Both the position numbers and the translations under genes were made by a program. A stretch of DNA of 17,400 nt from Bordetella parapertussis (GTDB lineage Bacteria; Pseudomonadota; Gammaproteobacteria; Burkholderiales; Burkholderiaceae_C): positions 1 to 17,400 of the forward strand of contig CAMDAN010000047.1 in NCBI GenBank assembly GCA_945888535.1, given 5' to 3'. Of this stretch, positions 1 through 7,081 are shown one piece after another. The stretch's first letter is position 1. The number at the start of each line of letters is the position of its first letter. Under the pieces are notes generated by a model. The model was given only the letters and a program-made list of their open reading frames with translations. It did no database searches and was not told the origin of the DNA.

Positions 1-485
1 CCCAAAGAAACCGCCGAGGTTTGTTTGGCTTCGCCGGAGGTTTTCTGGGGGATGGTTAAGACCACGCGGTCATTCACGTTCGCACTACCGGTCGAGTCAA
101 CCGTTGCCGCCATCAAACGCTGGCCTGCCGAGTTCACCACGTTGAACTGTTCGTTCAAAGAGAAAGAGCCGTTTCGGGTGTAGGTGTCTGTCAAGCCGTC
201 AGCAGAGCGCAGCGGGAAGAAGCCGTCACCCGTGATCGCCAAGTCCAAGGCGTTAGAGGAGAACGAAATATTACCCTGGCTAAATTCCTGGCTCACCTGT
301 TTCAAGGAAACACCCTGACCCACGGTAGAAGAAGCTTTTTGCAAAGGCGAGGTCGCGAAAATGTCTCCAAAGTCAGCGCGTGAGCGCTTAAAGCCGGTGG
401 TACCAACGTTGGAAATATTATTGGCTGTCACGCCCAACATGGCAGTGGCAGCATTAAGACCGGTTAGCGAGGTATAGAAAGACAT
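1..485 (-). CDS. flgE: Flagellar hook protein FlgE (partial, N-terminal 161 residues)
   Basis: Reading the minus strand from the ATG at 485 gives MSFYTSLTGLNAATAMLGV followed by TANNISNVGTTGFKRSRADF, the N-terminal flagellar rod/hook signature. At about residues 80-95 comes LDLAITGDGFF, the conserved motif at the start of the hook domain. FlgE polymerises into the hook, the universal joint outside the cell, and is exported by the flagellar type III system. The frame stays open to position 1, so the C-terminal part lies outside the window. A GGAG ribosome site sits just upstream of the ATG. The gene is last of flgBCDE, 56 bases after flgD, and should share the sigma-54 promoter at 2207-2222. 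FlgF or FlgG share the N-terminal motif, but position after flgD and the MSFYTSLTGLNAA start favour FlgE. Confidence 0.93.
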   Translation of the reverse strand, partial: MSFYTSLTGLNAATAMLGVTANNISNVGTTGFKRSRADFGDIFATSPLQKASSTVGQGVSLKQVSQEFSQGNISFSSNALDLAITGDGFFPLRSADGLTDTYTRNGSFSLNEQFNVVNSAGQRLMAATVDSTGSANVNDRVVLTIPQKTSGEAKQTSAVSL

Positions 486-541
486 GGTGGGTTTCTCCGG
501 GAGTTGCTAGGGTGTGGGTTTAAAAAGGGGGCTTGCGGGGC

Positions 542-1267
542 TTAGCCGTCAATACGGGTCACGTCTGCTAACTTGACGGTTTTTCCGCCTTGAATTTGCA
601 GCAGCATGGTTTTGTCGGGCTGCTGGCTGATACCAATGACCGTGGCCATGGTGCTCACCGCAGGGTTAATCACTTTGCCTTGGCTCACTGCCGCGGCTTT
701 GATGCTGTAGGTGGCGTCGGGCAGGGCGTTGCCCGCGTCGTCTTTGCCGTCCCAAGACCAGTTCATATCGCCAGCGGTTTGGGCGCCAACGATTTTGGTG
801 TTGACCAAAATACCCTTGGCATCGTAAATTTTGAACTGCACGCCGTCAGCGCCCGAGGGCAAGCTGATGACGGTTTTGACCGGTTGGCCATTGAGCAATT
901 GGGCGGGACCATCCGGCACCGACACTTTTCCGCCAATGAGGTTGGCAGTGCTGGTAATTTGGTTGCTTGACATGCTGTCCACAAATTTGGTCAAGGTGCT
1001 GTCCATATTGGTGGTGGCTTCTAACTGAGAGAACTGCGCCAGCTGGGCGACGAACGCTTCGTTTTTGACCGGATCTAACGGATCTTGATTTTTAAGCTGC
1101 GTAGTAAACAAGAGTAAAAAATCTTTTTGGCCCATCGACGATTGACCTGTTGCTGCGGTGAGCTTGGCTTTGTCGTCTTGGGCGGTGGTGCGAATGCTGT
1201 TGGGTACGGCTGAAGTCCAAGCTGAGTTACTTTGGGTGTTTGCGCTAAGAAGGTCTAGGTTGGCCAT
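542..1267 (-). CDS. flgD: Flagellar hook-cap / basal-body rod modification protein FlgD
   Basis: The 241-residue product has the FlgD N-terminal core at about residues 45-85: MGQKDFLLLFTTQLKNQDP, then LDPVKNEAFVAQLAQFSQLE. This is the family hallmark. The C-terminal half (about residues 110-235) fits the FlgD tudor/Ig-like fold, with VQFKIYDAKGILV and MNWSWDGKDDAGNALPD matching the conserved W-DGKD-G turn. FlgD caps the growing hook and guides FlgE subunits into place; it is exported by the flagellar system and shed afterwards. Length is normal for the family. It lies 49 bases after flgC and 56 before flgE on the same strand, so it is an ordinary member of the flgBCDE operon. Confidence 0.96.
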   Translation of the reverse strand: MANLDLLSANTQSNSAWTSAVPNSIRTTAQDDKAKLTAATGQSSMGQKDFLLLFTTQLKNQDPLDPVKNEAFVAQLAQFSQLEATTNMDSTLTKFVDSMSSNQITSTANLIGGKVSVPDGPAQLLNGQPVKTVISLPSGADGVQFKIYDAKGILVNTKIVGAQTAGDMNWSWDGKDDAGNALPDATYSIKAAAVSQGKVINPAVSTMATVIGISQQPDKTMLLQIQGGKTVKLADVTRIDG

Positions 1268-1316
1268 GGCGGTCTCGCAGGTCTTTGTGTTTTAAAAGTT
1301 GTGGGACGAATGCAAA

Positions 1317-1739
1317 TTAACTCTTGATGATGTCGAGGGTTCGCATCATCAGTTGGCGGGCGGTGTTAACCACCTCGACGTTGTTTTGGTAAGACCGCGC
1401 TGCCGCCATCATCTCGACCATCTCGGTCATCTCATTGACGTTAGAGAGGAACACATAGCCGTCTTTGTCCGCCGAAGGGTTGCCAGGGTCTGACATCCGA
1501 GCGATGGGCTTAGGGTCATCTTTGATACCGCTGACCTTGACACCGCCAGTGTTGACCGACGTAGTCGAGCCGAGTTCTTCCATGATGGTTTTAAAGACGG
1601 TGCGCTTAGCGCGAAAGGCATCTTTGTCGCTGGCGGCAACAGCGCCCGCATTGGCCAAGTTGGATGCGGTCGCATTCATACGGGCGGTTTGCGCGTTCAG
1701 CGCAGAACCAGCAATATTAAAGAGGTTGTCGAGTGCCAT
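1317..1739 (-). CDS. flgC: Flagellar basal-body rod protein FlgC
   Basis: The 140-residue product begins MALDNLFNIAGSALNAQTAR and continues with NATASNLANAG, the proximal-rod form of the N-terminal rod signature. Next comes the FlgC-specific RAKRTVF stretch. It ends with the conserved C-terminal helix NVEVVNTARQLMMRTLDI, which packs against the N-terminal helix in rod proteins. FlgC forms part of the proximal rod in the periplasm and is exported by the flagellar type III system. Length matches the family (about 135-145). The start codon is only 2 bases from the flgB stop, so the two are almost certainly co-transcribed and probably translationally coupled. Confidence 0.97.
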   Translation of the reverse strand: MALDNLFNIAGSALNAQTARMNATASNLANAGAVAASDKDAFRAKRTVFKTIMEELGSTTSVNTGGVKVSGIKDDPKPIARMSDPGNPSADKDGYVFLSNVNEMTEMVEMMAAARSYQNNVEVVNTARQLMMRTLDIIKS

Positions 1740-1741
1740 GA

Positions 1742-2125
1742 TTAATCTCCTCGCAATGCTTTGCGGATTCCGCTGATGCGGCTTTCCAAAATACTCAGCG
1801 TGGTTTGGTATTCAGCGGCGTATTGACCAAACTTGGCCTGCTCTACCGGGAGTTCGACCGTGTTTCCGTCAAATGCCACGTTAAAAGGGACGCGGAATTT
1901 CACGCCGCTGGCAGTGCTGTCCGCGCCTTGGTTAAGGTGGTTGCTGTGGGTGGTTTGCAAGGCGCTGTCTTGGGTGTTTTTCAAGACCTCCTTGAAATCA
2001 ACGTCCACCGCTTTGTAATTGGGTGTGTCGGCATTGGCAATGTTGCGCGAAAGCAATTCCATGCGCTGGCTGCGAACACCCAGTGCTTTCTCGTGAACGC
2101 TGAAGGCGTTATCGATCATGTTCAT
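1742..2125 (-). CDS. flgB: Flagellar basal-body rod protein FlgB
   Basis: The 127-residue product carries RSQRMELLSRNIANADTPNY at about residues 19-38, the FlgB N-terminal rod motif, followed by KAVDVDFKEVL. The C-terminus (QYAAEYQTTLSILESRISGI) is the matching terminal helix. FlgB is a proximal rod subunit. The ATG at 2125 is preceded by a GGAG at suitable distance; a second ATG two codons later (2119) is a possible alternative. It is the first gene of flgBCDE, with about 70 bases of leader from the sigma-54 promoter at 2207-2222. Confidence 0.97.
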   Translation of the reverse strand: MNMIDNAFSVHEKALGVRSQRMELLSRNIANADTPNYKAVDVDFKEVLKNTQDSALQTTHSNHLNQGADSTASGVKFRVPFNVAFDGNTVELPVEQAKFGQYAAEYQTTLSILESRISGIRKALRGD

Positions 2126-2206
2126 GCTAATGACTCCATTGCGTTAAAGTTTTTTGCCGTAATGCCGACATCTATAAAGACAAAACGGCTTTCTTAATAC
2201 TCATCA

Positions 2207-2222
2207 TGCAAATTGCATGCCA
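2207..2222 (-). promoter_or_regulatory. Sigma-54 (RpoN) promoter upstream of flgB
   Basis: On the minus strand the sequence reads TGGCATGCAATTTGCA. It has the -24 GG and -12 GC dinucleotides at the exact sigma-54 spacing and matches the consensus TGGCAyg-N4-TTGCw at nearly every position. It lies about 80 bases upstream of the flgB ATG, with no other gene between. Sigma-54 promoters need an AAA+ activator, and one is encoded at 8904-10046. The start site would be near 2196. This is a sequence match only. Confidence 0.85.
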
Positions 2223-2280
2223 TCAGGCCTCTGCCTGCGTGTGTCCTTCCCTTTTCCTGCTTTAGCGGTGCCCGTAACGC

Positions 2281-2306
2281 AAAAAGCGGCAAACCTTTGC
2301 CGCTTT
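2281..2306 (-). terminator. Rho-independent terminator after the LysM/lysozyme-like gene
   Basis: An 11-base inverted repeat, AAAGCGGCAAA and TTTGCCGCTTT (2283-2293 and 2296-2306), is followed on the minus strand by a T run. It begins 14 bases beyond the stop of the minus-strand gene at 2320. The loop is only 2 bases as drawn, so the innermost pairs probably stay open. It would insulate the flgBCDE promoter from the upstream gene. On the plus strand it is also followed by a T-rich tract, but no plus-strand gene ends here. Confidence 0.8.
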
Positions 2307-2319
2307 GGTGTTTTTTGTT

Positions 2320-3414
2320 TTAAGGGTTGCTGTTCTCTGCGTACTGCTGCGCCTTTTGGGCTTGCACTCGCATGGATGCGGGCAGCATTTGCCCTAAGCG
2401 TTGGGCGGCGTTTTGCAGCAGGCCTTGTCGGATCGACTGTCGGGTAATCGGGGCGCTGGTGTCGCTGCCTACGTGCAAGGCACGCGCTTGGCTGCCTTGG
2501 ATATTTAAAGGGGTATCGGCAACGCGTTCTTGGCGCGAAGCGGGATTAAGGACCGAGAGGTACAGGTCTTCCAAGCCCGCCGGGCCTTGATTTTTCAAAC
2601 CTACGTCATCAAAGTATTTATCGACCAGGCTCAATTGTTTGTGAACACTCAAATCCAAAATCGCTTTGGGATTGGCAGCAAAACCGGCCGAGGCCGCTCC
2701 GCGAGCGGGGCCATCACAAAATTGAATGATGCCGTGGCAACGCTGGTTACTCGCGCGGGGGTTCATGCCGTCGCTTTCCATGAGCGTCATCCGCGCAAAG
2801 TCGTCAGGTGAGAACTTATGGTTAGAGCCCATTTGCACAATCTTGTCAAACACCGCGGCTTTGTCTGCCGGAGGAATAAACCCTTTGGCAACCGCACGGT
2901 CTAGCGTTTTTTCTAAAACGGGATGGGCGCTGGAGAGTCTGACCACGCTTGGGGGGAGGGGCTTGATAGCCAGGTTTTGCATCGCCGGGGTAGCGCGTAA
3001 GGCGGCTCCCATCATCGGCATGAGCCCTTCTGGGCCGCCTGATAAATCACGGTCTAAAGAAGAGAGGTCAATTTTTTGACCGACAAAAATCCGATCGGGG
3101 TTGCTGATGCGGTTGACGTCGGCTACTTGGCGGGCTAAGCGCATTTCTTGTGAGCCGGTTAATTTAAGTCCCCGCGCTTCGGCCTGGTCGCGGATCACGC
3201 CGATTAGCGTGTCGCCGCTGCCAATCGTGATGATTTTTGGGGCTGGGTTGGGTTGGGCGTTATTTGCGGGGGCGGGGGTTTGCGCGTCTTGCAAGGCTTG
3301 GGCAAAAGCCGTCGGCGCAGTAGACATTTGCGGCGCAGGCCGGCCGAGTAAGGTTTCCGGCCGGGCGGGCACAAGGCTTAAGGCGGCGGTGTGGGTAGCG
3401 TCACTGGTCAACAT
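2320..3414 (-). CDS. LysM domain plus lysozyme-like (SLT-type) protein, putative flagellar muramidase
   Basis: The 364-residue product has a low-complexity N-terminus rich in Ala, Pro and Gln. A LysM-type peptidoglycan-binding domain follows at about residues 60-117 (IITIGSGDTL to NPDRIFVGQKIDL). A lysozyme-fold domain follows at about 185-300. In it, LMESDGMNPRAS (211-222) resembles the catalytic-glutamate motif of soluble lytic transglycosylases (candidate catalytic Glu213). GIIQF (228-232) resembles their GLMQ motif. I see no Sec signal peptide and no FlgJ rod-cap domain. Its place between flgB and flgA suggests it clears peptidoglycan for the rod, much as the separate enzyme SltF does in Rhodobacter, where FlgJ lacks a muramidase domain. 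Export by the flagellar machine would explain the missing signal peptide; this is inference. The ribosome site is weak, and no clear promoter was found upstream. Confidence 0.75.
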   Translation of the reverse strand: MLTSDATHTAALSLVPARPETLLGRPAPQMSTAPTAFAQALQDAQTPAPANNAQPNPAPKIITIGSGDTLIGVIRDQAEARGLKLTGSQEMRLARQVADVNRISNPDRIFVGQKIDLSSLDRDLSGGPEGLMPMMGAALRATPAMQNLAIKPLPPSVVRLSSAHPVLEKTLDRAVAKGFIPPADKAAVFDKIVQMGSNHKFSPDDFARMTLMESDGMNPRASNQRCHGIIQFCDGPARGAASAGFAANPKAILDLSVHKQLSLVDKYFDDVGLKNQGPAGLEDLYLSVLNPASRQERVADTPLNIQGSQARALHVGSDTSAPITRQSIRQGLLQNAAQRLGQMLPASMRVQAQKAQQYAENSNP

Positions 3415-3476
3415 ACTCTTACTCGGTACAAATGTGGGTTAGGCCTTGGCAGGCCGGGGATCGGAGCTGGAAAAAG

Positions 3477-3492
3477 TGGCACTGTTCTTGCG
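3477..3492 (+). promoter_or_regulatory. Sigma-54 (RpoN) promoter upstream of flgA
   Basis: The plus strand reads TGGCACTGTTCTTGCG, with the -24 element TGGCAC and the -12 element TTGC at exact sigma-54 spacing (GG and GC 12 bases apart). It lies in the divergent gap between the LysM/lysozyme-like gene and flgA. The predicted start site near 3503 would leave a leader of about 45 bases before the flgA ATG. Together with 2207-2222 it gives two near-consensus sigma-54 sites in front of early flagellar genes. Confidence 0.85.
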
Positions 3493-3548
3493 CGGTCATA
3501 GAGGTATTCCTTCACAATGTCATTTTTTCAACACCGACCTGAACACTC

Positions 3549-4334
3549 ATGCAATTGCTGTGCCACCGTTTGAAGTTCCTAGTTAAGTGCTTTGCTGGCA
3601 TCGCTATGGGCGTGGCTTTGGCCGTTTCAGCCCAACAAACGCCCCCCCAAGAGCCCGAAGTGGGGGAAAAGTTGCTTGCCGAGGTCGGACGTTGGGTCCA
3701 ACAAACCCAGCAATTGGCGTCGGACCAATTTGGCTTTGCTCCGATGGACAGCCGGCTGCAGTTACAAACCTGCGACCGGCCCTTGGTCATGGATTTGCCT
3801 TTTGCCTCGCGCGAGACGATTCGCGTTCGCTGTTTGGGTAACCCCAATTGGCAGTTGTATATGCGGGTGTTGCTTAAGCCCGGGGTCAGCGCTGCGGTTG
3901 TTCCCAAGGCTACGGCCAATGTGTCAAACAGTGCGTCTAAGGTTGCGACAAAGCGAAAAGTAGTCGTTGCCAGTCAGTTGCTTCGGGCCGGATCGCGGGT
4001 CTCGGTCGCAGTTTTGCAAGAGATAGAGCATTCCGGTGAGGGGCTGGATCCCCAAGCCGTGGGTTCGATCAAAGATGTTGAAAATGGCGAAATGGTGCGG
4101 GATGTGGCCGCTGGCGTTCCGTTGCGCAGCCATGACGTTCGCAGTGCCGTTTTAGTAAAACAAGGCCAGTTGGTGGTTCTGACCGTGACCCAAAGCAGTG
4201 GTTTTTCCATCACAGCGCGGGTAGAAGCCACCCAAGATGGCAAAATGGGGGACCAAATTCGCTTAAAAAATCCGGAGTCGGGCCGATATATCACTGGTGT
4301 GGTCACCGGTCCGAGCGCGGTTCGGGGTCTGTAG
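3549..4334 (+). CDS. flgA: Flagellar basal-body P-ring assembly chaperone FlgA
   Basis: The 261-residue product has an N-terminal hydrophobic segment with an AxA-type end (about residues 10-28, GIAMGVALAVSAQ), consistent with Sec export to the periplasm. A Cys pair (TCDRP and RCLGN) is typical of FlgA N-terminal domains. The SAF-like C-terminal domain starts around residue 138 (VVVASQLLRAGSRVSVAVL) and ends with the family motif LKNPESGRYITGVVTGP. FlgA is the periplasmic chaperone for FlgI assembly into the P-ring around the rod. Length is within the family range. There is no strong ribosome site before the ATG, but the signal peptide supports this start. It is preceded by the sigma-54 promoter at 3477-3492 and followed 120 bases later by flgM. 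Confidence 0.94.
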   Translation: MQLLCHRLKFLVKCFAGIAMGVALAVSAQQTPPQEPEVGEKLLAEVGRWVQQTQQLASDQFGFAPMDSRLQLQTCDRPLVMDLPFASRETIRVRCLGNPNWQLYMRVLLKPGVSAAVVPKATANVSNSASKVATKRKVVVASQLLRAGSRVSVAVLQEIEHSGEGLDPQAVGSIKDVENGEMVRDVAAGVPLRSHDVRSAVLVKQGQLVVLTVTQSSGFSITARVEATQDGKMGDQIRLKNPESGRYITGVVTGPSAVRGL

Positions 4335-4375
4335 CCCCGTTTTGAAAAAAGTTGTAAAAAAAGTGGAAAAAATCC

Positions 4376-4402
4376 TCAAGTTATTTTTTGAGAGGTCGAT
4401 GT
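4376..4402 (+). promoter_or_regulatory. Sigma-28 (FliA) promoter upstream of flgM
   Basis: TCAAGTTA, an 11-base spacer and GTCGATGT match the flagellar sigma-28 consensus (TAAAGTTT-N11-GCCGATAA, with TCAAG a frequent -35 form) at correct spacing. It lies in the 120-base gap between flgA and flgM and leaves a leader of about 45 bases. A sigma-28 promoter before flgM is the usual arrangement, since FlgM feeds back on sigma-28. Confidence 0.75.
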
Positions 4403-4454
4403 AAGAGCAGATAACCCCCATAAGTAAGCAGCAATTTACTGAAAAGAGCCCACC

Positions 4455-4790
4455 ATGACGAACCCGATCACCAATTACCAACGCCCTGCATCCAATGATG
4501 TGCAGCTCCGCAAATCGGCCGAAAAGCAAGCCTTGAAGGCTGGCGCACCGACGGCTGGCTTGCCGCCTCCCTCTGAAGTGGAAGTAGCCGCCAGCAAATC
4601 CGTCGCTGCAAGCGCAGGCGCTGAAGTGGCAGGTTTTGCCAAAGTGCGCGAGCGCATCAAGCAAGAACCTGACTTTGACCGCTCCAAGGTGGATTCCATC
4701 AAGAAAGCCATCCAAGACGGCCAATACCCGCTCAACCCCCGCCGCATTGCCGAGAGCTTTGTAGCGATGGAACAAATGATCAGTGGTTGA
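4455..4790 (+). CDS. flgM: Anti-sigma-28 factor FlgM
   Basis: The 111-residue product starts MTNPITNY and has a disordered, Ala-rich N-terminal half. The C-terminal sigma-28 binding region (about residues 75-108) contains FDRSKVDSIKKAIQDGQYPL followed by NPRRIAESFVAMEQ, the conserved FlgM helices. FlgM holds sigma-28 inactive until the hook is complete and is then exported through the flagellum, releasing late gene expression. Length is typical for betaproteobacterial FlgM. It overlaps the start of flgN by 8 bases, so the two are a coupled pair behind the sigma-28 promoter at 4376-4402. Confidence 0.95.
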   Translation: MTNPITNYQRPASNDVQLRKSAEKQALKAGAPTAGLPPPSEVEVAASKSVAASAGAEVAGFAKVRERIKQEPDFDRSKVDSIKKAIQDGQYPLNPRRIAESFVAMEQMISG

Positions 4791-5187
4791 ACCTGCGTTG
4801 ACAGACCCGATTCGCCAAGCCCAAGACCTTGCGACCCAGTTGTCGCAAATTTTGGAGCGCGAGTTTGAGGCTTTGCGCAACCAAGAGTTAGACCAGTTTG
4901 AACAGTTACAGCCGGTAAAAAACGAGTTGCTGCTCGAAATTACCCGCTTAGCGCCTAACGCCCAAGATGTTCAAACCCTGCCCGAATGGCAGGCCTTTCG
5001 CCAAACCATGATCGAATGCCGTGACCTGCACCGGCGCAATACTGTTCTGATGGACCGCAAACTCGAAGCGATTCGGGGAACGCTACAAAGCTTGCGTTTG
5101 CAAGATGCGTCGAGTTCGGTCGAGGTATACGACCGGCTCGGTCATATTTCGCGCTTTTCGCGCAATACCGGTTACAGCGACGCCTAA
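4783..5187 (+). CDS. flgN: Flagellar export chaperone FlgN
   Basis: The 134-residue, largely helical and charged product (LSQILEREFEALRNQELDQF, then LLLEITRL) fits FlgN, the cytoplasmic chaperone for the hook-filament junction proteins FlgK and FlgL. Sequence conservation in this family is low; position directly after flgM supports the call. The start is a GTG at 4783 that overlaps the flgM stop; a TTG at 4798 is a possible alternative. The gene ends 2 bases from the stop of the convergent fhlB-like gene, and I see no terminator hairpin between them. Confidence 0.88.
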   Translation: MVEPALTDPIRQAQDLATQLSQILEREFEALRNQELDQFEQLQPVKNELLLEITRLAPNAQDVQTLPEWQAFRQTMIECRDLHRRNTVLMDRKLEAIRGTLQSLRLQDASSSVEVYDRLGHISRFSRNTGYSDA

Positions 5188-5189
5188 AC

Positions 5190-5495
5190 TTAAGCCGACG
5201 CCGACGCCGCCCCAAGGGGTTGGTCGCTTGTCTTTTCATCGCCGGGGCGCATGCCCTTGAGCCAATACACCCTCGCCAAAATCACCGACACCGCCGTGTA
5301 AAGCTCGGGCGGAATCGCCTGATCGACCTGCAAGCGGCTCAAAAGCGCCAAGAGCTCAGGGTCTTCGGTAATAAAGACGCCTTGTTCCCGCGCTGCTGCA
5401 ATCATCGCCAGCGCCATCTCGTCTTCGGCTTTGGCCGTCACGATGGGCGTGGCGTTACGCCCGTATTCCAGGGCGATGGCTTTTTTGCGGCTCAT
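5190..5495 (-). CDS. Free-standing FlhB C-terminal domain protein (FhlB/YlqH type export switch homologue)
   Basis: This 101-residue protein matches only the cytoplasmic C-domain of FlhB. AIALEYGRNATPIVTAKAED, EDPELLALLSRLQVDQAIP and ELYTAVSVILARVYWLKG align with the FlhB segments after its cleavage site (compare ALAYDPTADGAPIMLAKGAD and YFAVAQVIAYVFSL in FlhB at 13128-14285). It starts just after where the NPTH cleavage site would be, so it resembles an already cleaved FlhB C-fragment. No membrane segments are present. Such proteins are often encoded next to fliK and may interact with it or with the export gate in the substrate switch; the exact role is not settled. Its ATG overlaps the fliK stop (ATGA, 5492-5495), so it is translationally coupled. 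Confidence 0.88.
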   Translation of the reverse strand: MSRKKAIALEYGRNATPIVTAKAEDEMALAMIAAAREQGVFITEDPELLALLSRLQVDQAIPPELYTAVSVILARVYWLKGMRPGDEKTSDQPLGAASASA

Positions 5496-6583
5496 GCTTG
5501 CAAATCCACCACGGTGCCGGGTTGGGCGTGAAGTTGGAGGTCGGGCGCGGGCTCAGGCCGAGCGCCATGGTGCGCCCGAAAGGAGCGCATCGCCAGGCCC
5601 GCGTCTTGCAGGTTTTGGCTCAAGGCTGCCGTTCCCTCTTGTGCCATCTTCACCAAAGATTCGCGCACGGCCCACAAGGTCAGGTCGATTTGGTCGCTGC
5701 CTTGTAAATCCGCCTGTAGCCACATTTCTCCGTAGTCGGTACTTTGGGAATGCAAGCTCACGCTGTACACCGGCGTGTCCTCATTTTTTCCTTGCTTACG
5801 CTCAAAGGCGAGCTCAATCGGCTCGGCATCGACAAAAGGCACGACCATGCGAAAGTTGAGATCGCCTTGGTTTTGAGCCTGAACGGCAGCAACCTGCGCG
5901 GCGTCAAGGTCGCCGATTCCGCGTTTGATGCGCTGTCGGTCTTCGGTGTCTTCTTCGGAACTGTCAGACAGCAGCCCCAAAATTTGGTGCAGCATTTGTT
6001 TGGGATCAAGCGGTGAAGGCTTGCGCACGCGGGCGATGTTGGTCTCCGACCCCATCGCAGCCATCACGGCTTCGCGGATGGCTTCGGGCGACGGCTGTTG
6101 CATCGATAAGCGCATGGCTTGCCACTGGGCTTGAAGCTCAGGACGGTCAGGGGCTTTTTGGGTAAGCAAAGCGTCTAAGCCGCCGGGCTTAAAAAGGTCT
6201 TTTAAGTCGGGTAAGCCCGCTCGGCGGTACAGCAGGCTGCCTAAGCGCGAGAAAGTTCCCTCCATCCCCGTGGCAGGCGCCCAAGCCAACCCGGAAGTGA
6301 CTGCGGCTTGGATGTTTTGCAAAGCCAATACCGGCGCAGTCTGGGCTAATTGGGGTAATGGGGCGATGGTTGCGGCGTAGGTGCTGATGGGAGCGCCGAT
6401 TTGGCGTCCGCGCAACATCAAATCCATTTGCTGGGCTTGCGCCGCAGGCAGGGCTTGGACGACCTGTACATCTTTGAGGTCAAAGCCACGTGAGGTGGAG
6501 CCTTCAAGCAAAGGTGCAGGAACGCCGCCTTGCGGAAAGATGGCAAGAGGGCGCGGGGCGGGGCCCTCCGTGGGGGAAATCAC
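5492..6583 (-). CDS. fliK: Flagellar hook-length control protein FliK
   Basis: The 363-residue product has a poorly conserved, Gln/Ala-rich N-terminal part and a C-terminal hook-length domain at about residues 235-340. Visible there are FRMVVPFVDAEPIELAFERK, YGEMWLQADLQGSDQIDLTL and LSQNLQDAGLAMRSFRAHHG, fitting the Flg_hook domain fold. FliK is an exported molecular ruler that triggers FlhB to switch from hook to filament substrates. The start is a GTG at 6583 whose bases overlap the TGA stop of the LysM gene (GTGA), and no independent ribosome site is seen, so translation probably depends on coupling. The following fhlB-like gene overlaps by 4 bases. Its N-terminal part is divergent, so the call rests on the C-domain and context. 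Confidence 0.85.
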   Translation of the reverse strand: MISPTEGPAPRPLAIFPQGGVPAPLLEGSTSRGFDLKDVQVVQALPAAQAQQMDLMLRGRQIGAPISTYAATIAPLPQLAQTAPVLALQNIQAAVTSGLAWAPATGMEGTFSRLGSLLYRRAGLPDLKDLFKPGGLDALLTQKAPDRPELQAQWQAMRLSMQQPSPEAIREAVMAAMGSETNIARVRKPSPLDPKQMLHQILGLLSDSSEEDTEDRQRIKRGIGDLDAAQVAAVQAQNQGDLNFRMVVPFVDAEPIELAFERKQGKNEDTPVYSVSLHSQSTDYGEMWLQADLQGSDQIDLTLWAVRESLVKMAQEGTAALSQNLQDAGLAMRSFRAHHGARPEPAPDLQLHAQPGTVVDLQA

Positions 6584-7047
6584 GGGTAGCGAACCCAGCG
6601 CTTACGCTCCTCGGCGTTGGTGCTGGCTTCATGGCGAATGGTGGCAATGGCTTGTACCTTCTCGCCGACCGTGTCGAGCAAAAGCTGGTCATGGTCTGGC
6701 ACGGTCAGCACCAAGCCTTTGGTGACCTTGAGCGTCTTGCCACCGGTAAAGGCTTTGGGGTTTTGGCTGATAAACGCTTGGCGAAGAATCTCTATGCGCA
6801 GAGGACTGTCTTTTAGGGTCAGCCCAATGATTTTGTCTAGCGTGTCGCTGGATTTTGGGGTGTAGGTTCCTGGAATGGTTATCAAAGGAGCGCTTGGAGT
6901 GTTAGCTTTTGTTGCGGCTGGTGTCGTTGGTGCAGCTGGTGCGCTAGGCATTGCGCTGTTTTTTTCAGCGGCAAATGCGCTCACACCCACGCCAAAAAAA
7001 ACCAAACAAGCGCAGGCGAGAGTGAAGGGACGGGTCAAAAATGTCAT
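6580..7047 (-). CDS. Exported FimV-type LysM protein in the flgPT-fliK operon
   Basis: From the ATG at 7047 the product is 155 residues. It begins with a clear signal peptide (TRPFTLACACLVFFGVGVSA, ending AFAA at residue 27) and an Ala/Pro/Thr linker. A LysM-like domain at about residues 55-115 follows: YTPKSSDTLDKIIGL, ILRQAFISQNPKAFTGG and VTKGLVLTVP. The long insertion and the QNP-AF pattern resemble the FimV N-terminal LysM rather than a classical one. It should bind peptidoglycan in the periplasm. I prefer ATG 7047 over the TTG at 7065, because an AGGA ribosome site lies 8 bases before the ATG and the signal peptide then has normal length. It sits 34 bases after the FlgT-like gene and overlaps fliK. 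Its role is unknown; context suggests anchoring an outer basal-body ring to the wall. Confidence 0.75.
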   Translation of the reverse strand: MTFLTRPFTLACACLVFFGVGVSAFAAEKNSAMPSAPAAPTTPAATKANTPSAPLITIPGTYTPKSSDTLDKIIGLTLKDSPLRIEILRQAFISQNPKAFTGGKTLKVTKGLVLTVPDHDQLLLDTVGEKVQAIATIRHEASTNAEERKRWVRYP

Positions 7048-7081
7048 GGCGGTTTTCCTGCTCAATGCATAGGTCGCAATA

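Noticed and set aside
3517..3573. Possible 18-residue leader peptide overlapping the flgA start
   Set aside because: The ATG has only a GAGG about 12 bases upstream, and the short frame has no attenuator-like hairpin or codon run. Likely chance.
3512..3919. Minus-strand open frame of 135 codons over the start of flgA
   Set aside because: It lies opposite flgA, which has clear FlgA motifs and a signal peptide. The translated product shows no domain pattern.
4263..4880. Long minus-strand frame (205 codons) across flgA end, flgM and flgN start
   Set aside because: It is antisense to well-supported flgM and has no coherent domain; high GC sequence readily gives such frames.
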